From positions 26,178-90,177 of the forward strand of contig JAJRQB010000013.1 in the NCBI GenBank assembly GCA_024280485.1: 64,000 nt of DNA, given 5' to 3'. Under the pieces are notes generated by a model. It made no database searches. It was not told the origin of the DNA and was given only the letters and a program-made list of their open reading frames with translations. The first letter of the stretch is position 1, and each line of letters begins with the position of its first letter. This stretch comes from Deltaproteobacteria bacterium (GTDB taxonomy: Bacteria; Desulfobacterota; Desulfuromonadia; Desulfuromonadales; Geopsychrobacteraceae). Below are positions 16,629 through 26,421 of this stretch, piece after piece. Position numbers and translations under genes: made by a program.

Positions 16629-19079
16629 ATGGCAAAAAAAGAACAGTTTGAAATACGCGAAAAGCGGCAAGAGAAGAAGACCGATAAAAAGGGCGAGAAA
16701 AGGTCCTTTGCCGGTGTTGAAAGCGCTTTGAGTTGGCATCAAAATCGACGCATGGTGGCAACCATTTTGCTGATTATCGTCGCATTTTTGTTGACTTTGG
16801 TGATCATTCCCAAGGGTGGCTTTGTCCCTAAATATCATGTCCCGGGTGAAATTTCATCGCGTGATATTAAATCTCCACGTGATCTTTTGATTGAAGATTT
16901 ACCCCTGACTCAGACCAAGCGGGAAGAGGCGCGGCAGGCTGTCCTGCCTTTTTATGATTTTGATTTTTCGGTCAGCCTGAATGCCATTGCCCGTTTTAAA
17001 CACGGTATTGTTGAGTTGATCAAGTCATCCAGTCTCCCAGAGATAGAAAAGAGTGCAGTTTTCCCCGCCTCTGGTGCCGCAGAAGTTGACCAGCTGCGAG
17101 CTTCCGTTGAAGCAGCATTCGGGTTTCCATTGCTTGAAAAGGATTACCGGACACTCAAGACACTGACAACTGACCTCAACGCCGAAGAACTTTCGGACAC
17201 TCTGCTGCAAGAGGTGTTCAACCATCCGTTGGTCGCTAATCTGAAATTGTTCAGCACCGATCAGGCCAAGGGAGTTGTTGTTCGTGATCTGGCCAGTCAG
17301 GTTGAAACTATCTATACCGAGTTGCCGCGTGTCATGGGTGTCCCTGAAGCACTCGCCAGCAGTGATCCGATTTTAAAACAGACCCCAGGTATTAAACGTG
17401 CGCAGCGTAAAGTATTAATGAGCGTTCTTCAGCAGATGCTGAGGCCAAGCTTGACCTATAATCAGCAGGAAACGGAACTTCGTCGGCAGCAAGCTTTTGA
17501 CGAGATTGCTCCGGTTCTCTTCCAGGTAAAAAAAGGGGAGATGATTGTTCGTGAGGGGGAACGCATCACCGCAGTTCAAATTAAAAAACTCAGAGCATTG
17601 CATGATATCGGGCGTGACAGCCGAACGCTGCAGATTGCTATAGGTCTGATATTTTGTATTCTGATCTTCTACTCCTCAGCCCACCGTTTCGTACAGTCGA
17701 GTATTCGTAAGTACAATCCGGATAGTCGTGATCTTCTCTTTCTGGCTTGTACAACACTTATCTTCTTCGTTCTGGTTAAAATCTCACTGGTTATCGCCAC
17801 TGGCCTATCGAGTACGGTCGAGTTTATAGATTTCACCAGCTATTATTATGCGATTCCGTTCGCCATGGGAGCGATGATCGTCCGCATTGTCTTGAACTCT
17901 GAAACTGCCCTGACTTTTTCGATCTGCGTCTCCTGGCTGGTCGGCGTGCTTTTTGGCAACAGCCTGTTTATTGCCCTGTATGTTTTAGCTTCCAGTCTGA
18001 TCGGTGCTCATGGGGTGCGTCATTGTAAGGAGCGCTCGAATATCTATCGAGCAGGGGTCTGGGTAGCGCTTGTAAATGTTGGCATGTTGTTCAGTCTTCA
18101 TATGATGGCCGGGAAGCCTTTCGATCTGCAACTGATTTACAAAATGGGGCTGGGGCTTTTTGGTGGTCTGCTCAGTGCGGTCGTTGTCAATGGGATTATT
18201 CCGCTGATTGAGAGTCTCTTCAAATACACGACAGATATCAAATTGCTTGAACTGGCAAATATGAACTCACCTATCCTGCGCGAACTGATGGTTCAGGCAC
18301 CGGGAACCTATCATCATTCAATGATCGTAGGCAGTCTTGTCGAGTCTGCGGCGGAAGAGATTGGAGCCAACCCCCTCCTGTCTCGTGTCGCGGCCTATTA
18401 TCACGATATCGGGAAGATTCGGAAACCACTCTATTTTATTGAAAATTCAGGGGGGCAACGCAATAAACACGATAAACTTGCCCCTTCCATGAGTGCTCTG
18501 ATTCTTACTTCGCATGTCAAAGAAGGTGTCGAACTTGGACGTGAGAGCAAGCTTGGCGCCCCGATCCTCGATATTATCCAGCAACACCACGGGACGGCCC
18601 TGATCAAGTTTTTCTATGAGAAGGCAAAGACGCAGGCTGACCCCGGGATGGAACAGATTGATGAGCGTGATTATCGCTATCACGGGCCTAAACCACAGAC
18701 TCGTGAAGCGGCGCTGATTATGCTGGCGGATGCGGTTGAGGCGGCCAGCAGAACCTTGAGTGACCCGACCTCGGCACGGATACAGGGAATGGTCAAAAAA
18801 TTGATCAATAATATTTTTATTGATGGGCAACTCGAAGAATGTGATCTGACGCTGAAAGATCTGCATCTGATTGCCAGAAGCTTTAACCGAGTGCTCGGTG
18901 GAATTTTTCATAACCGGATCGATTACCCTGAGCCGGTTCATATTGTACGAGAAAAGAAAACGGAGGTTGAGCCTGCCCGTGAAAATTCAGATCGAGAACC
19001 GCCAGCGGAGTCAGAAGATCCTGAAGCGTCCACTGCGAAAGATAGCCACAAGGATCTTAAGCGCCTTGGAATTTCCTGA
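16629..19079 (+). CDS. pgpH: 7TM-HD membrane phosphodiesterase, PgpH family
   Basis: Integral membrane protein of 816 residues. An N-terminal anchor (residues 38-58) is followed by a large extracytoplasmic 7TMR-HDED-like domain, then about seven transmembrane helices (roughly 330-520). A cytosolic HD domain follows with HHSMIVGSL, YYHDIGKIRKP and QQHHGTALIKFF. The family includes c-di-AMP hydrolases that also act on related cyclic dinucleotides. The C-terminal tail is acidic and disordered. It lies 39 nt after phoH, and its 3' end overlaps ybeY by about 100 nt in another frame. The ligand here is inferred from the family only. Confidence 0.9.
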   Translation: MAKKEQFEIREKRQEKKTDKKGEKRSFAGVESALSWHQNRRMVATILLIIVAFLLTLVIIPKGGFVPKYHVPGEISSRDIKSPRDLLIEDLPLTQTKREEARQAVLPFYDFDFSVSLNAIARFKHGIVELIKSSSLPEIEKSAVFPASGAAEVDQLRASVEAAFGFPLLEKDYRTLKTLTTDLNAEELSDTLLQEVFNHPLVANLKLFSTDQAKGVVVRDLASQVETIYTELPRVMGVPEALASSDPILKQTPGIKRAQRKVLMSVLQQMLRPSLTYNQQETELRRQQAFDEIAPVLFQVKKGEMIVREGERITAVQIKKLRALHDIGRDSRTLQIAIGLIFCILIFYSSAHRFVQSSIRKYNPDSRDLLFLACTTLIFFVLVKISLVIATGLSSTVEFIDFTSYYYAIPFAMGAMIVRIVLNSETALTFSICVSWLVGVLFGNSLFIALYVLASSLIGAHGVRHCKERSNIYRAGVWVALVNVGMLFSLHMMAGKPFDLQLIYKMGLGLFGGLLSAVVVNGIIPLIESLFKYTTDIKLLELANMNSPILRELMVQAPGTYHHSMIVGSLVESAAEEIGANPLLSRVAAYYHDIGKIRKPLYFIENSGGQRNKHDKLAPSMSALILTSHVKEGVELGRESKLGAPILDIIQQHHGTALIKFFYEKAKTQADPGMEQIDERDYRYHGPKPQTREAALIMLADAVEAASRTLSDPTSARIQGMVKKLINNIFIDGQLEECDLTLKDLHLIARSFNRVLGGIFHNRIDYPEPVHIVREKKTEVEPARENSDREPPAESEDPEASTAKDSHKDLKRLGIS

Positions 19080-19446
19080 TGGCGAATTGTCGCTTCTAAT
19101 TGTTGATAACGATGAAATTCAAAATATCAACCGGGACTATCTGAAACGGGATAAGCCAACCAACGTCATCTCCTTTGCGATGCAGGAAGGTGAAGGTGGC
19201 GGTGTGCAACCGCAATTGCTAGGTGATGTTGTTATCAGTGCCGAACGAGCTGCTGAAGATGCACAGGAAGCCGCAATTCCGTTTGAGCATGAATTGGTTT
19301 TTTTGTTGTTACACGGGATTCTTCATCTTCTTGGCTACGATCATGAACGCGGCACAGCTGAACAGGCGGCTGAAATGGAAGAGAAAGAGCGTGAAATTTT
19401 TGCCCTGCTGCGGCAGGAAGTACTCAGTGAGCAGGGTTATAGATGA
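18979..19446 (+). CDS. ybeY: Endoribonuclease YbeY
   Basis: Metal-dependent endoribonuclease of 155 residues involved in 16S rRNA 3'-end maturation. The zinc-binding motif HGILHLLGYDHERG is intact (H-x3-H-x5-H), and the TNVISFAM and LGDVVIS blocks match. The start is GTG 18979 (VKIQIENRQ); CGGAGG lies 12 bases upstream, a long spacing, and a TTG at 18967 is an alternative. Either start places the first ~100 nt inside the 3' end of pgpH in a different frame, so the two are tightly coupled. Reading further upstream in this frame gives no conserved residues. Confidence 0.9.
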   Translation: MKIQIENRQRSQKILKRPLRKIATRILSALEFPDGELSLLIVDNDEIQNINRDYLKRDKPTNVISFAMQEGEGGGVQPQLLGDVVISAERAAEDAQEAAIPFEHELVFLLLHGILHLLGYDHERGTAEQAAEMEEKEREIFALLRQEVLSEQGYR

Positions 19447-19470
19447 TGTACTTTAAACAACAAGGGGGTT

Positions 19471-20313
19471 TTGTTGCGGTCCAATCAGTCTGAAACGGGT
19501 TTTATCAACAGCATTAAAAGACTTTTCTCTTCACGACCAGTTGCAAGCACTGAAGCTGATCTGCAGGAGATGATCGACGCTTCTGAGCTCGGCGGAATTA
19601 TCGACGAAGGTGAGGGGGATATGCTTCAGTCGATTCTGGAGCTTGATGACACGATTGTTCGTGAAATTATGGTTCCGCGTACCTCGATGATTTGCTGTGA
19701 TTGCGCTGCCCCGCTAACGGAGGTCCTCAAGGCTATCAACGAGTCAGGCCATTCAAGGATTCCGCTCTATGAAAACAGTCGCGATAATATTATTGGTCTG
19801 ATCTATGCGAAGGATTTGCTGCGTTTCTGGGGAATCCCGCTAGAACAACTCAAGTTGGAACAGGTGCTCCGCCCTCCATATCTCGTCCCTGAATCGAAGA
19901 ATGTTAGTGACCTGTTGCAGGAATTTCGTCAACGCCGTGTCCATATTGCAATTGTTCTTGATGAGTATGGCGGGACATCGGGACTGGTGACGATTGAGGA
20001 CTTGATTGAAGAGATTGTCGGTGATATCCAGGATGAATACGATTTTGAAGAGGAATGGCTGGTTGAGGAAGAGGGGGCTGTCCTTGTTGACGGGCGGCTT
20101 AATGTTGAAGAGTTCGAAGAGCACTTCTCTGTTTCGATAGAACGTGAAAAATTTGATACCGTCGGTGGCTATATTGTCGAAATGCTTGGTCGCGTACCAG
20201 CGCGCGGGGAACGTCTTGAGTTTGACGGACTGAAATTGTTGATTGTTGATGCTGACCCACGCGCGGTACGGCAAATTCGTGTATTTTCTCCTGTGTCAGA
20301 CGCAGAGGCATGA
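19471..20313 (+). CDS. corC: CorC/HlyC-family CBS-domain protein
   Basis: Cytosolic protein of 280 residues with a CBS pair (MVPRTSMICCDC...SGHSRIPLYE...IIGLIYAKDLL; VHIAIVLDEYGGTSGLVTIEDLIEEIVGDI) and the C-terminal CorC_HlyC domain (DGRLNVEEFEEHF...DTVGGYIVEMLGRVPARGERLEF). This is the cytosolic CorC form found with ybeY and lnt in many Gram-negatives. It starts with TTG (19471 or 19474) behind a GGGGG ribosome site 25 nt after ybeY. The stop overlaps the lnt start as ATGA. Proposed roles are magnesium or cobalt efflux; its operon partners suggest a housekeeping envelope or ribosome role. Confidence 0.9.
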   Translation: MLRSNQSETGFINSIKRLFSSRPVASTEADLQEMIDASELGGIIDEGEGDMLQSILELDDTIVREIMVPRTSMICCDCAAPLTEVLKAINESGHSRIPLYENSRDNIIGLIYAKDLLRFWGIPLEQLKLEQVLRPPYLVPESKNVSDLLQEFRQRRVHIAIVLDEYGGTSGLVTIEDLIEEIVGDIQDEYDFEEEWLVEEEGAVLVDGRLNVEEFEEHFSVSIEREKFDTVGGYIVEMLGRVPARGERLEFDGLKLLIVDADPRAVRQIRVFSPVSDAEA

Positions 20314-21848
20314 GAGCTCTGGCAAACAGAAAATCTCTTGGCGGGCTCGATATTAAGTTGCTGCCTTCCGCTTTTTCTGGTCTGTTGCTGGCTGCTGCTT
20401 TCCCCCCTGTGGGCCTAGGCTGGCTCGGTTTTTTTGCTCTCATCCCCCTTTTGCTCACCGCTGAACGCCGGCCGTTTGCGAGCGGTTTTACCTGTGGCCT
20501 TTGTTTTTTCGCACCACTACTCTATTGGCTCAACATTGTCATGACCAGCTATGGTGGCTTATCACCATTCTTTTCAGTTATCGCCTGGCTGATGTTGTGT
20601 GTTTATCTCGCCCTCTTTTTCGCTACATCTCTTTGGCTGACATTTTTACTGAAACAGCATCTGAATATTCTGCCGATTCTATCGTTTCCCATTTTCTGGG
20701 TTGCGCTTGAATATTTGCGTGGACACCTGTTGACGGGCTTTCCTTGGGGGCTGCTCGGTTATGCTGCTATAGACATGACACTATTGCGGCAGATTGCAGA
20801 CCTCTATGGTGTTTATGGACTGTCCTGGTTATTCGTACTCTGTAACGCTGCGTTAGCATTACTTTTTCAGAGACGACTTCAAAGGGTCGCCATTTTAGGC
20901 GTTGTCTCATGTTTCTTGCTCATTTCGGCCGCTCTACTTTATGGTCAACAAGCCTTGCAGCAGCGCGGAGAAGACTTGCCGCGATTAAAGGTTGGCTTGA
21001 TTCAGGGCAATATCGCGCAGCAAAACAAGTGGGATCGCAATTTCCGGCAGCAAACTCTTGATCGCTATCGTCGTCTGAGCAAGATCGCTTCTGATGAGGG
21101 TGCTGAGCTCCTGATCTGGCCAGAGGCTGCTACCCCGTTTTATATGCAGGATGATACCGTCGATAGTCGGCAGGTTCTGCAGATCCCGCGCGAAACCGGT
21201 CGCAGTTTGCTGTTTGGTGGCCCCTCATATCAGAGTCATTCGGACCAGAGCTATAGTTATCATAACAGCGCTTTTCTCTTGGGACCTGATGGCTTATCTA
21301 AAGGTCGAAGTGATAAAATTCACCTTGTCCCCTTCGGTGAATATGTACCATTGGGGAAGTTGTTGTTTTTTGTAAATAAACTGGTGACTGGCGTCGGGGA
21401 TTATTCCCCGGGGACAGTTAACCCGTTAGCGCTTAACGGTCATGATCTGGGCGTGCTGATTTGCTATGAAGCGATCTTCCCCGAGATTGCCCGAGATTAC
21501 GTGCGTAATGGCAGTGATCTGCTGGTTAATCTGACTAATGATGCCTGGTTTGGGCGTTCTTCAGCACCACGTCAGTTGCTCGATATGACCCGTATGCGTG
21601 CTATTGAAAATCGAATCTGGATTGCCCGTGCGGCGAATACAGGGATCTCTGCCTTGATCGCACCAGATGGTCAAACCTATAACGAAACCTCACTCTTTGA
21701 GGCGGTCTCTGTTTCCGGATCGGTAGAGTTAGGGTCCAGATCCAGCCTTTATCTTCGGGTTGGCGACATCTTTCCCGGAATTTGCCTGTTGTTAGCTGCA
21801 GGCAGTCTTGTTTACCTTAGGTTCGTACGGCGTAAAAAGCTTTTATAG
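20310..21848 (+). CDS. lnt: Apolipoprotein N-acyltransferase
   Basis: Inner-membrane enzyme of 512 residues that adds the third acyl chain to lipoproteins. About seven N-terminal hydrophobic segments are followed by a nitrilase-like periplasmic domain. The catalytic triad is visible in order: Glu in LIWPEAATPF, Lys in SDKIHLVPFGEYVP and Cys in VLICYEAIFPE. It starts in the ATGA overlap with corC and is last in the phoH-pgpH-ybeY-corC-lnt operon. A single transmembrane segment closes the protein. Confidence 0.95.
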   Translation: MRALANRKSLGGLDIKLLPSAFSGLLLAAAFPPVGLGWLGFFALIPLLLTAERRPFASGFTCGLCFFAPLLYWLNIVMTSYGGLSPFFSVIAWLMLCVYLALFFATSLWLTFLLKQHLNILPILSFPIFWVALEYLRGHLLTGFPWGLLGYAAIDMTLLRQIADLYGVYGLSWLFVLCNAALALLFQRRLQRVAILGVVSCFLLISAALLYGQQALQQRGEDLPRLKVGLIQGNIAQQNKWDRNFRQQTLDRYRRLSKIASDEGAELLIWPEAATPFYMQDDTVDSRQVLQIPRETGRSLLFGGPSYQSHSDQSYSYHNSAFLLGPDGLSKGRSDKIHLVPFGEYVPLGKLLFFVNKLVTGVGDYSPGTVNPLALNGHDLGVLICYEAIFPEIARDYVRNGSDLLVNLTNDAWFGRSSAPRQLLDMTRMRAIENRIWIARAANTGISALIAPDGQTYNETSLFEAVSVSGSVELGSRSSLYLRVGDIFPGICLLLAAGSLVYLRFVRRKKLL

Positions 21849-21900
21849 ACCCAAAGTTACATCCCAATCTCTTTCTTGACTAAAAAAGTATAGTAAGTAT

Positions 21901-21929
21901 TTGACAGCGTTCCTTGCGCTGTATATATT
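21901..21929 (+). promoter_or_regulatory. Sigma-70-like promoter for the aap operon
   Basis: TTGACA at 21901-21906 and TATATT at 21924-21929 are separated by 17 nt, close to consensus. The aapJ start is about 170 nt downstream, leaving a long leader. Confidence 0.55.
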
Positions 21930-22097
21930 TTCATGGAACAGTGTTTTGTTCTGTCTAAACAATTAATGATTTTCAATGTTTAGCAAGCATCTTGCAGTTC
22001 CAGAAATTGTGGTATTATTCAAGTTCAGTATTTCTCGGTTCTCTCTGCCGAAGGGTAAGGGCCCTGAGGCACCACTAAACTATGAGGAGGATAGAAA

Positions 22098-23117
22098 ATG
22101 CGATTTGCTAGATTGATTGCTCTGGTTGCAGTAGTATCACTACTTTGCGGCGGGCTGGCTTTTGCCGGCAAGGATTTGGATGCGGTCGTTAAGAAAGGCT
22201 TCATTCAGGCCGGTGTCAATGGTGGGGTTTTCGGTTTCGGCATGCCTGACTCCAAAGGTGTCTGGAAAGGGCTTGACGTTGATACTGCACGTGCTGTAGC
22301 TGCTGCAATTTTTGGAGATGCCAGCAAGGTTAAATTTACTCCTCTGACGGCTCAACAACGCTTCACTGCTCTCCAGTCGGGTGAGATTGATCTGTTGACC
22401 CGAAATGCAACCCGCACCCTGAGTCGTGAAACCAAGCTTGGATTGAATTTTGTTACGGTTAACTATTATGATGGTCAAGGCTTTTTGATTCCTAAAAAAC
22501 TCGGAGTTAAAAGTGCTAAAGAGCTTGATGGTGCCACGGTTTGCGTCCTGCCCGGCACGACCACTGAACAGAATGCTGCTGACTACTTCCGTAGCAATAA
22601 TATGAAATGGAAGCCGGTTGTTATTGAAAACACCACGGAACTGGCTAAAACCTTTTTCGCGGGCCGCTGCGATGTGTTGACCTCTGATGCTTCCCAACTC
22701 GCGGGAACTCGGGCTGTGGCCCCCAAGCCTGATGATTACACTATTCTGCCTGAAATTATCTCCAAAGAACCACTCGCTCCTGCTGTACGCCATGGTGATG
22801 ACAAGTTTATGGATATCGTTGACTTCTCGGTGTTAGCCATGATCAATGCTGAAGAGCTAGGGATTACTTCGAAGAATGTCGATTCAATGCTGAAGAGCAA
22901 GAATCCGGTTATCCAACGTTTTCTCGGCGTTACGGCTGGTAACGGTGCGGCTCTCGGGCTGGATGAGAAATGGGCTTACAATATCATTAAGCAGGTTGGA
23001 AACTACGGTGAGGTGTTTGAACGCAATGTTGGCGTAAATACATCGCTTGGTATTGAGCGCGGTCTCAATGCGCTGTGGACCAATGGTGGGCTGATGTATT
23101 CACCGCCTTTCAAATAA
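22098..23117 (+). CDS. aapJ: General L-amino acid ABC transporter, substrate-binding protein
   Basis: Periplasmic binding protein of 339 residues. A signal peptide (ending GGLAFAG) precedes KGFIQAGVNGGVFGFGMPD, a hallmark of AapJ/BztA. The GLDVDTARAVAAAIFGD and LLTRNATRTLSRE motifs place it in the polar amino-acid binding family. GAGGAGG lies just upstream of ATG 22098. A strong terminator (23132-23165) between this gene and aapQ would make the binding protein more abundant than the permease. The substrate is probably a broad set of L-amino acids, as in Rhizobium Aap. Confidence 0.92.
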   Translation: MRFARLIALVAVVSLLCGGLAFAGKDLDAVVKKGFIQAGVNGGVFGFGMPDSKGVWKGLDVDTARAVAAAIFGDASKVKFTPLTAQQRFTALQSGEIDLLTRNATRTLSRETKLGLNFVTVNYYDGQGFLIPKKLGVKSAKELDGATVCVLPGTTTEQNAADYFRSNNMKWKPVVIENTTELAKTFFAGRCDVLTSDASQLAGTRAVAPKPDDYTILPEIISKEPLAPAVRHGDDKFMDIVDFSVLAMINAEELGITSKNVDSMLKSKNPVIQRFLGVTAGNGAALGLDEKWAYNIIKQVGNYGEVFERNVGVNTSLGIERGLNALWTNGGLMYSPPFK

Positions 23118-23131
23118 CTTTTTTGTACATA

Positions 23132-23165
23132 CGGGGAGACGTTATCGACAGCGTCTCCCCGTTTT
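23132..23165 (+). terminator. Intra-operon terminator after aapJ
   Basis: Ten-base perfect stem (CGGGGAGACG / CGTCTCCCCG) with a ten-base loop followed by TTTTC. It lies 15 nt beyond the aapJ stop and 43 nt before aapQ, acting as an attenuator that raises binding-protein output. Confidence 0.8.
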
Positions 23166-23207
23166 CATCTGACAATTTCTAATTAATAATCGTGGAAAGA
23201 GCTCCTT

Positions 23208-24401
23208 TTGAATACTCCGACTGCTGGCACAACTGCCGATCTGCCGCCGAATGTACCTTTTTGGCGCGATCCCGACAAAAGAGGGATGGTGTTCCAGATT
23301 GTCGTGTTGCTCCTTGCCATCGGTATTGGTTACTTTCTTTTTTCAAATACTCAGGCCAACCTTGAACGTCAGTCGATTGCGACCGGTTTCGGCTTCCTGC
23401 AAAACGAGGCAGGTTTCGAGATTGGTGAAACGACGATAGAATATTCATCGGCTGACAGCTATGGCCGGGCGCTGTTTGCTGGAGCGCTCAACACGCTCAA
23501 GGTCTCTTTCATCGGTATTGTCTTTACCCTTCTTCTTGGAACGATTGTCGGTATTGCTCGCATCTCTCACAACTGGCTGGTGTCACGCCTGTCCGGTGCG
23601 TTTATTGAGGTGATGCAGCATATTCCTATTCTGCTGCAACTTTTTTTCTGGTACGCCCTGTTTTACGAAGCCTTCCCCTCGCCAAGACAGGCACTCAATC
23701 CATTCCCTGGGGTCTTTTTGTGTAACAGGGGACTGATTTTTGGAGTGCCAGTTGATCACCCTTCTCACGGTGGAATGTTGATTGCGCTATTTGTCGGAAT
23801 CATCGGTTGGTGGCTGCTGGTGCGTTGGGGCCGCAAGACTCAGGAGAGTACCGGGCGGATTCTGCCGGTCCATCGTTTAGGGATGGGTGCCTGTGTGCTC
23901 TTGCCACTGCTGGTCTGGATGCTGGCTGGGGCACCGACTGCGATGAGTATCCCATCACTTCAGGGCTTCAATTTCCTTGGCGGAGTCACAGTCAGCCCGG
24001 AATTCAGCGCATTGTTGTTGGGGCTGGTCCTCTATACTTCAGCCTTTGTGGCCGAGATTGTGCGCGCCGGTATCCAGTCAGTTTCTCGCGGTCAGGTCGA
24101 AGCGGCAATGTCGATCGGACTGCGACCGGGGCAGGTGTTACGTCTGGTGATACTACCTCAGGCCTTGCGGGTGATTATTCCGCCCTTGACCAGCCAGATG
24201 CTCAATCTGACCAAGAATAGTTCCCTGGCAATCGCTATCGGTTACAGTGATTTTGTCTCGGTTGCAAATACCACGATAAATCAGACTGGACAGGCGATTG
24301 AAGGGGTAGCGCTAATCATGGTTATCTATCTTTTCTTCAGCCTTACGACCTCAGTCTTTATGAATTGGTATAACAAGAACATGGCGCTGGTGGAGAGGTA
24401 A
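23208..24401 (+). CDS. aapQ: Amino acid ABC transporter permease AapQ
   Basis: Inner-membrane permease of 397 residues, first of the pair. The N-terminal long periplasmic loop (QANLERQSIATGFGFLQNEAGF) and the EAA loop EAAMSIGLRPGQVLRLVILPQA are diagnostic of AapQ/BztB. Roughly eight hydrophobic segments are seen. Translation starts at TTG 23208 with only a weak ribosome site. It is one base away from aapM. Imports the amino acid delivered by AapJ, powered by AapP. Confidence 0.92.
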   Translation: MNTPTAGTTADLPPNVPFWRDPDKRGMVFQIVVLLLAIGIGYFLFSNTQANLERQSIATGFGFLQNEAGFEIGETTIEYSSADSYGRALFAGALNTLKVSFIGIVFTLLLGTIVGIARISHNWLVSRLSGAFIEVMQHIPILLQLFFWYALFYEAFPSPRQALNPFPGVFLCNRGLIFGVPVDHPSHGGMLIALFVGIIGWWLLVRWGRKTQESTGRILPVHRLGMGACVLLPLLVWMLAGAPTAMSIPSLQGFNFLGGVTVSPEFSALLLGLVLYTSAFVAEIVRAGIQSVSRGQVEAAMSIGLRPGQVLRLVILPQALRVIIPPLTSQMLNLTKNSSLAIAIGYSDFVSVANTTINQTGQAIEGVALIMVIYLFFSLTTSVFMNWYNKNMALVER

Positions 24402-24402
24402 T

Positions 24403-25500
24403 ATGATGAGTGATTCGATTACCAATACCGCTGGTGAACAGATGAAGCCGCCGAAACGTAATGTTGGTGTCTACGGTTGGTTGCGTGAGAACCTGTTTAA
24501 CAACTGGTTTAATTCGCTGCTGACGCTGCTTATTATGTATGGATTGTGGATCACTTGCATACCCTTTATCCGCTGGGTATTTATCGACAGCCTCTGGTAC
24601 AGTAGCGCTGAAGCTTGTCGTGATATCAAGGGGGCATGTTGGTCGATCATCCCACAGAATGTCAGCTTTATCTTCTTTGGTTTCTTCCCCGAAGATCAGC
24701 AATGGCGACCCCTTATGGCGATGCTGTTGCTATTCGCTCTGGTTTTTTATTCTAAAGATCGCGCACACTGGAAACGGTCGCTCGGAGTTTATTGGCTGTT
24801 CGGTCTGGTTATCATGGGCACTCTGATGCACGGCGGCGTTTTCGGCATGCCAGTGGTCGAGACCGACAAGTGGAGCGGTTTTCCTCTGACCTTGATGCTT
24901 GCGCTGTTCGGCATGGTCTTCGCCTATCCGCTGGGGGTTCTTCTGGCGCTGGGACGCCGTTCAAAGTTAACCGGCATCAAGTCGCTCTGTGTGGTTTATA
25001 TCGAATTAATGCGCGGGGTCCCGCTGATCAGTCTGCTCTTCATGTCTTCGGTGATGTTTCCACTCTTTCTTCCTGAAGGCTTCACCATCGATAAGGTGTT
25101 GCGTGCTCAGGTTGCAATCATCCTGTTTACTGCAGCCTATATCGCTGAGGTGGTCCGTGGCGGGTTACAGGCGATCCCTAAAGGGCAATACGAGGCTGCC
25201 GATTCTTTAGGCCTTAGCTATGGCAAAACGATGCGCTTGATTATCCTGCCGCAAGCGCTGAAAATCGTCATTCCACCATCGGTCGGGATTTTGATTTCCG
25301 CCTTTAAAGACACTTCTCTGGTCGTGATTATTGCGCTCTACGATGTTCTGACTACCACTAAGGTTACCTTGTCGAACCCGAAGTGGATGGGCTTTTCCAG
25401 CGAGGCGTACATGTTTTTGGCGGTACTTTACTTTGTTTGCTGCTATGCGATGTCGAGTTACAGTCGTAAGCTTGAAAAAGACCTTCATACCGGTCTTTAG
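24403..25500 (+). CDS. aapM: Amino acid ABC transporter permease AapM
   Basis: Second permease of the heterodimer, 365 residues. The family-specific region [23 protein letters not shown] and the EAA loop [23 protein letters not shown] are clear. A GGAGAGG site overlaps the aapQ end, so the two are coupled. Either ATG 24403 or 24406 could be used. Its last codons abut the aapP region. Confidence 0.92.
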   Translation: MMSDSITNTAGEQMKPPKRNVGVYGWLRENLFNNWFNSLLTLLIMYGLWITCIPFIRWVFIDSLWYSSAEACRDIKGACWSIIPQNVSFIFFGFFPEDQQWRPLMAMLLLFALVFYSKDRAHWKRSLGVYWLFGLVIMGTLMHGGVFGMPVVETDKWSGFPLTLMLALFGMVFAYPLGVLLALGRRSKLTGIKSLCVVYIELMRGVPLISLLFMSSVMFPLFLPEGFTIDKVLRAQVAIILFTAAYIAEVVRGGLQAIPKGQYEAADSLGLSYGKTMRLIILPQALKIVIPPSVGILISAFKDTSLVVIIALYDVLTTTKVTLSNPKWMGFSSEAYMFLAVLYFVCCYAMSSYSRKLEKDLHTGL

Positions 25501-25541
25501 TGACCGCACGAGCCTTTAAGGCGATACGGGACGGATATCTT

Positions 25542-26309
25542 ATGAATGACCAGGCATCTACAACTCAGGGCATGGCCGAGAAGCCGATCATCGAAGTGAT
25601 CGGTATGCATAAATGGTTTGGCGATTTTCATGTGCTGCAGGATATCAATCTGCAGGTGAAGAATGGTGAACGGATCGTTATCTGCGGGCCGTCCGGATCG
25701 GGCAAGTCGACCCTGATCCGCTGCATAAATCGATTGGAAGAACATCAGAAGGGGCGGATCATCATCGATGGCACTGAACTGACCAACGATATAAAAAATA
25801 TCGAGAAGGTGCGTGCCGAAGTCGGGATGGTTTTTCAGCACTTCAACCTTTTTCCCCATCTGACGATCGTTGAAAATCTGACACTCGGCCCGATCTGGGT
25901 GCGCAAGACCCCGAAGAAAGATGCTGAAGAAGCGGCGATGAAGTATCTGGAGAAGGTCAAAATTGCAGAACAGGCCGCGAAGTTCCCAGGCCAACTCTCT
26001 GGTGGACAGCAACAACGGGTGGCGATCGCGCGCAGCCTGTGCATGAATCCCAATGTCATGCTGTTTGATGAACCGACCTCAGCTCTCGATCCTGAAATGA
26101 TCAAGGAAGTTCTCGACGTTATGATCGATCTTGCCGAAGAGGGGATGACGATGCTGGTTGTCACCCATGAGATGGGCTTCGCCAAGAGCGTCGCCGACCG
26201 GGTGATGTTTATGGATGAAGGACAGATCGTTGAGCAGAACACGCCTCACGAGTTTTTCGACAATCCTCAGAATGAGCGGACTCAGCTTTTCTTGAGTCAG
26301 ATCTTGTAA
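25542..26309 (+). CDS. aapP: Amino acid ABC transporter ATP-binding protein AapP
   Basis: Cytosolic ATPase of 255 residues. Walker [11 protein letters not shown]-loop [11 protein letters not shown], signature LSGGQQQR, Walker [13 protein letters not shown] and the switch His in VTHEMGF are all present. [15 protein letters not shown] N-terminus with start at ATG 25542 is supported by homology; the frame is open 42 nt further upstream. Last gene of aapJQMP, followed by a terminator at 26359. Confidence 0.93.
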   Translation: MNDQASTTQGMAEKPIIEVIGMHKWFGDFHVLQDINLQVKNGERIVICGPSGSGKSTLIRCINRLEEHQKGRIIIDGTELTNDIKNIEKVRAEVGMVFQHFNLFPHLTIVENLTLGPIWVRKTPKKDAEEAAMKYLEKVKIAEQAAKFPGQLSGGQQQRVAIARSLCMNPNVMLFDEPTSALDPEMIKEVLDVMIDLAEEGMTMLVVTHEMGFAKSVADRVMFMDEGQIVEQNTPHEFFDNPQNERTQLFLSQIL

Positions 26310-26310
26310 A

Positions 26311-26347
26311 CCTTGAACCTTGAAGCGTGAAGCGTGAGACGTGAAAA
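26311..26347 (+). repeat. Short imperfect tandem repeats after aapP
   Basis: Two copies of CCTTGAA followed by GAAGCGTGAAGCGTGAGACGTGAAA, a run of near-identical 6-7 base units. Degenerate repeats of this kind occur between genes in Desulfuromonadales; I recall the pattern but cannot check it. No coding role. Confidence 0.45.
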
Positions 26348-26358
26348 GAGAATAATTA

Positions 26359-26399
26359 AAAGCAAAGACCGCCTGACGTTCAAGCGGTCTGTGCTTTTT
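26359..26399. terminator. Rho-independent terminator after aapP
   Basis: Stem AAAGCA-AGACCGC / GCGGTCT-GTGCTTT around an eleven-base loop, then TTC. Located 50 nt beyond the aapP stop; A and T tracts on both sides could also stop the converging asparaginase gene. Confidence 0.75.
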
Positions 26400-26421
26400 C
26401 TGCTTCTGTTTTTTCTCACTT

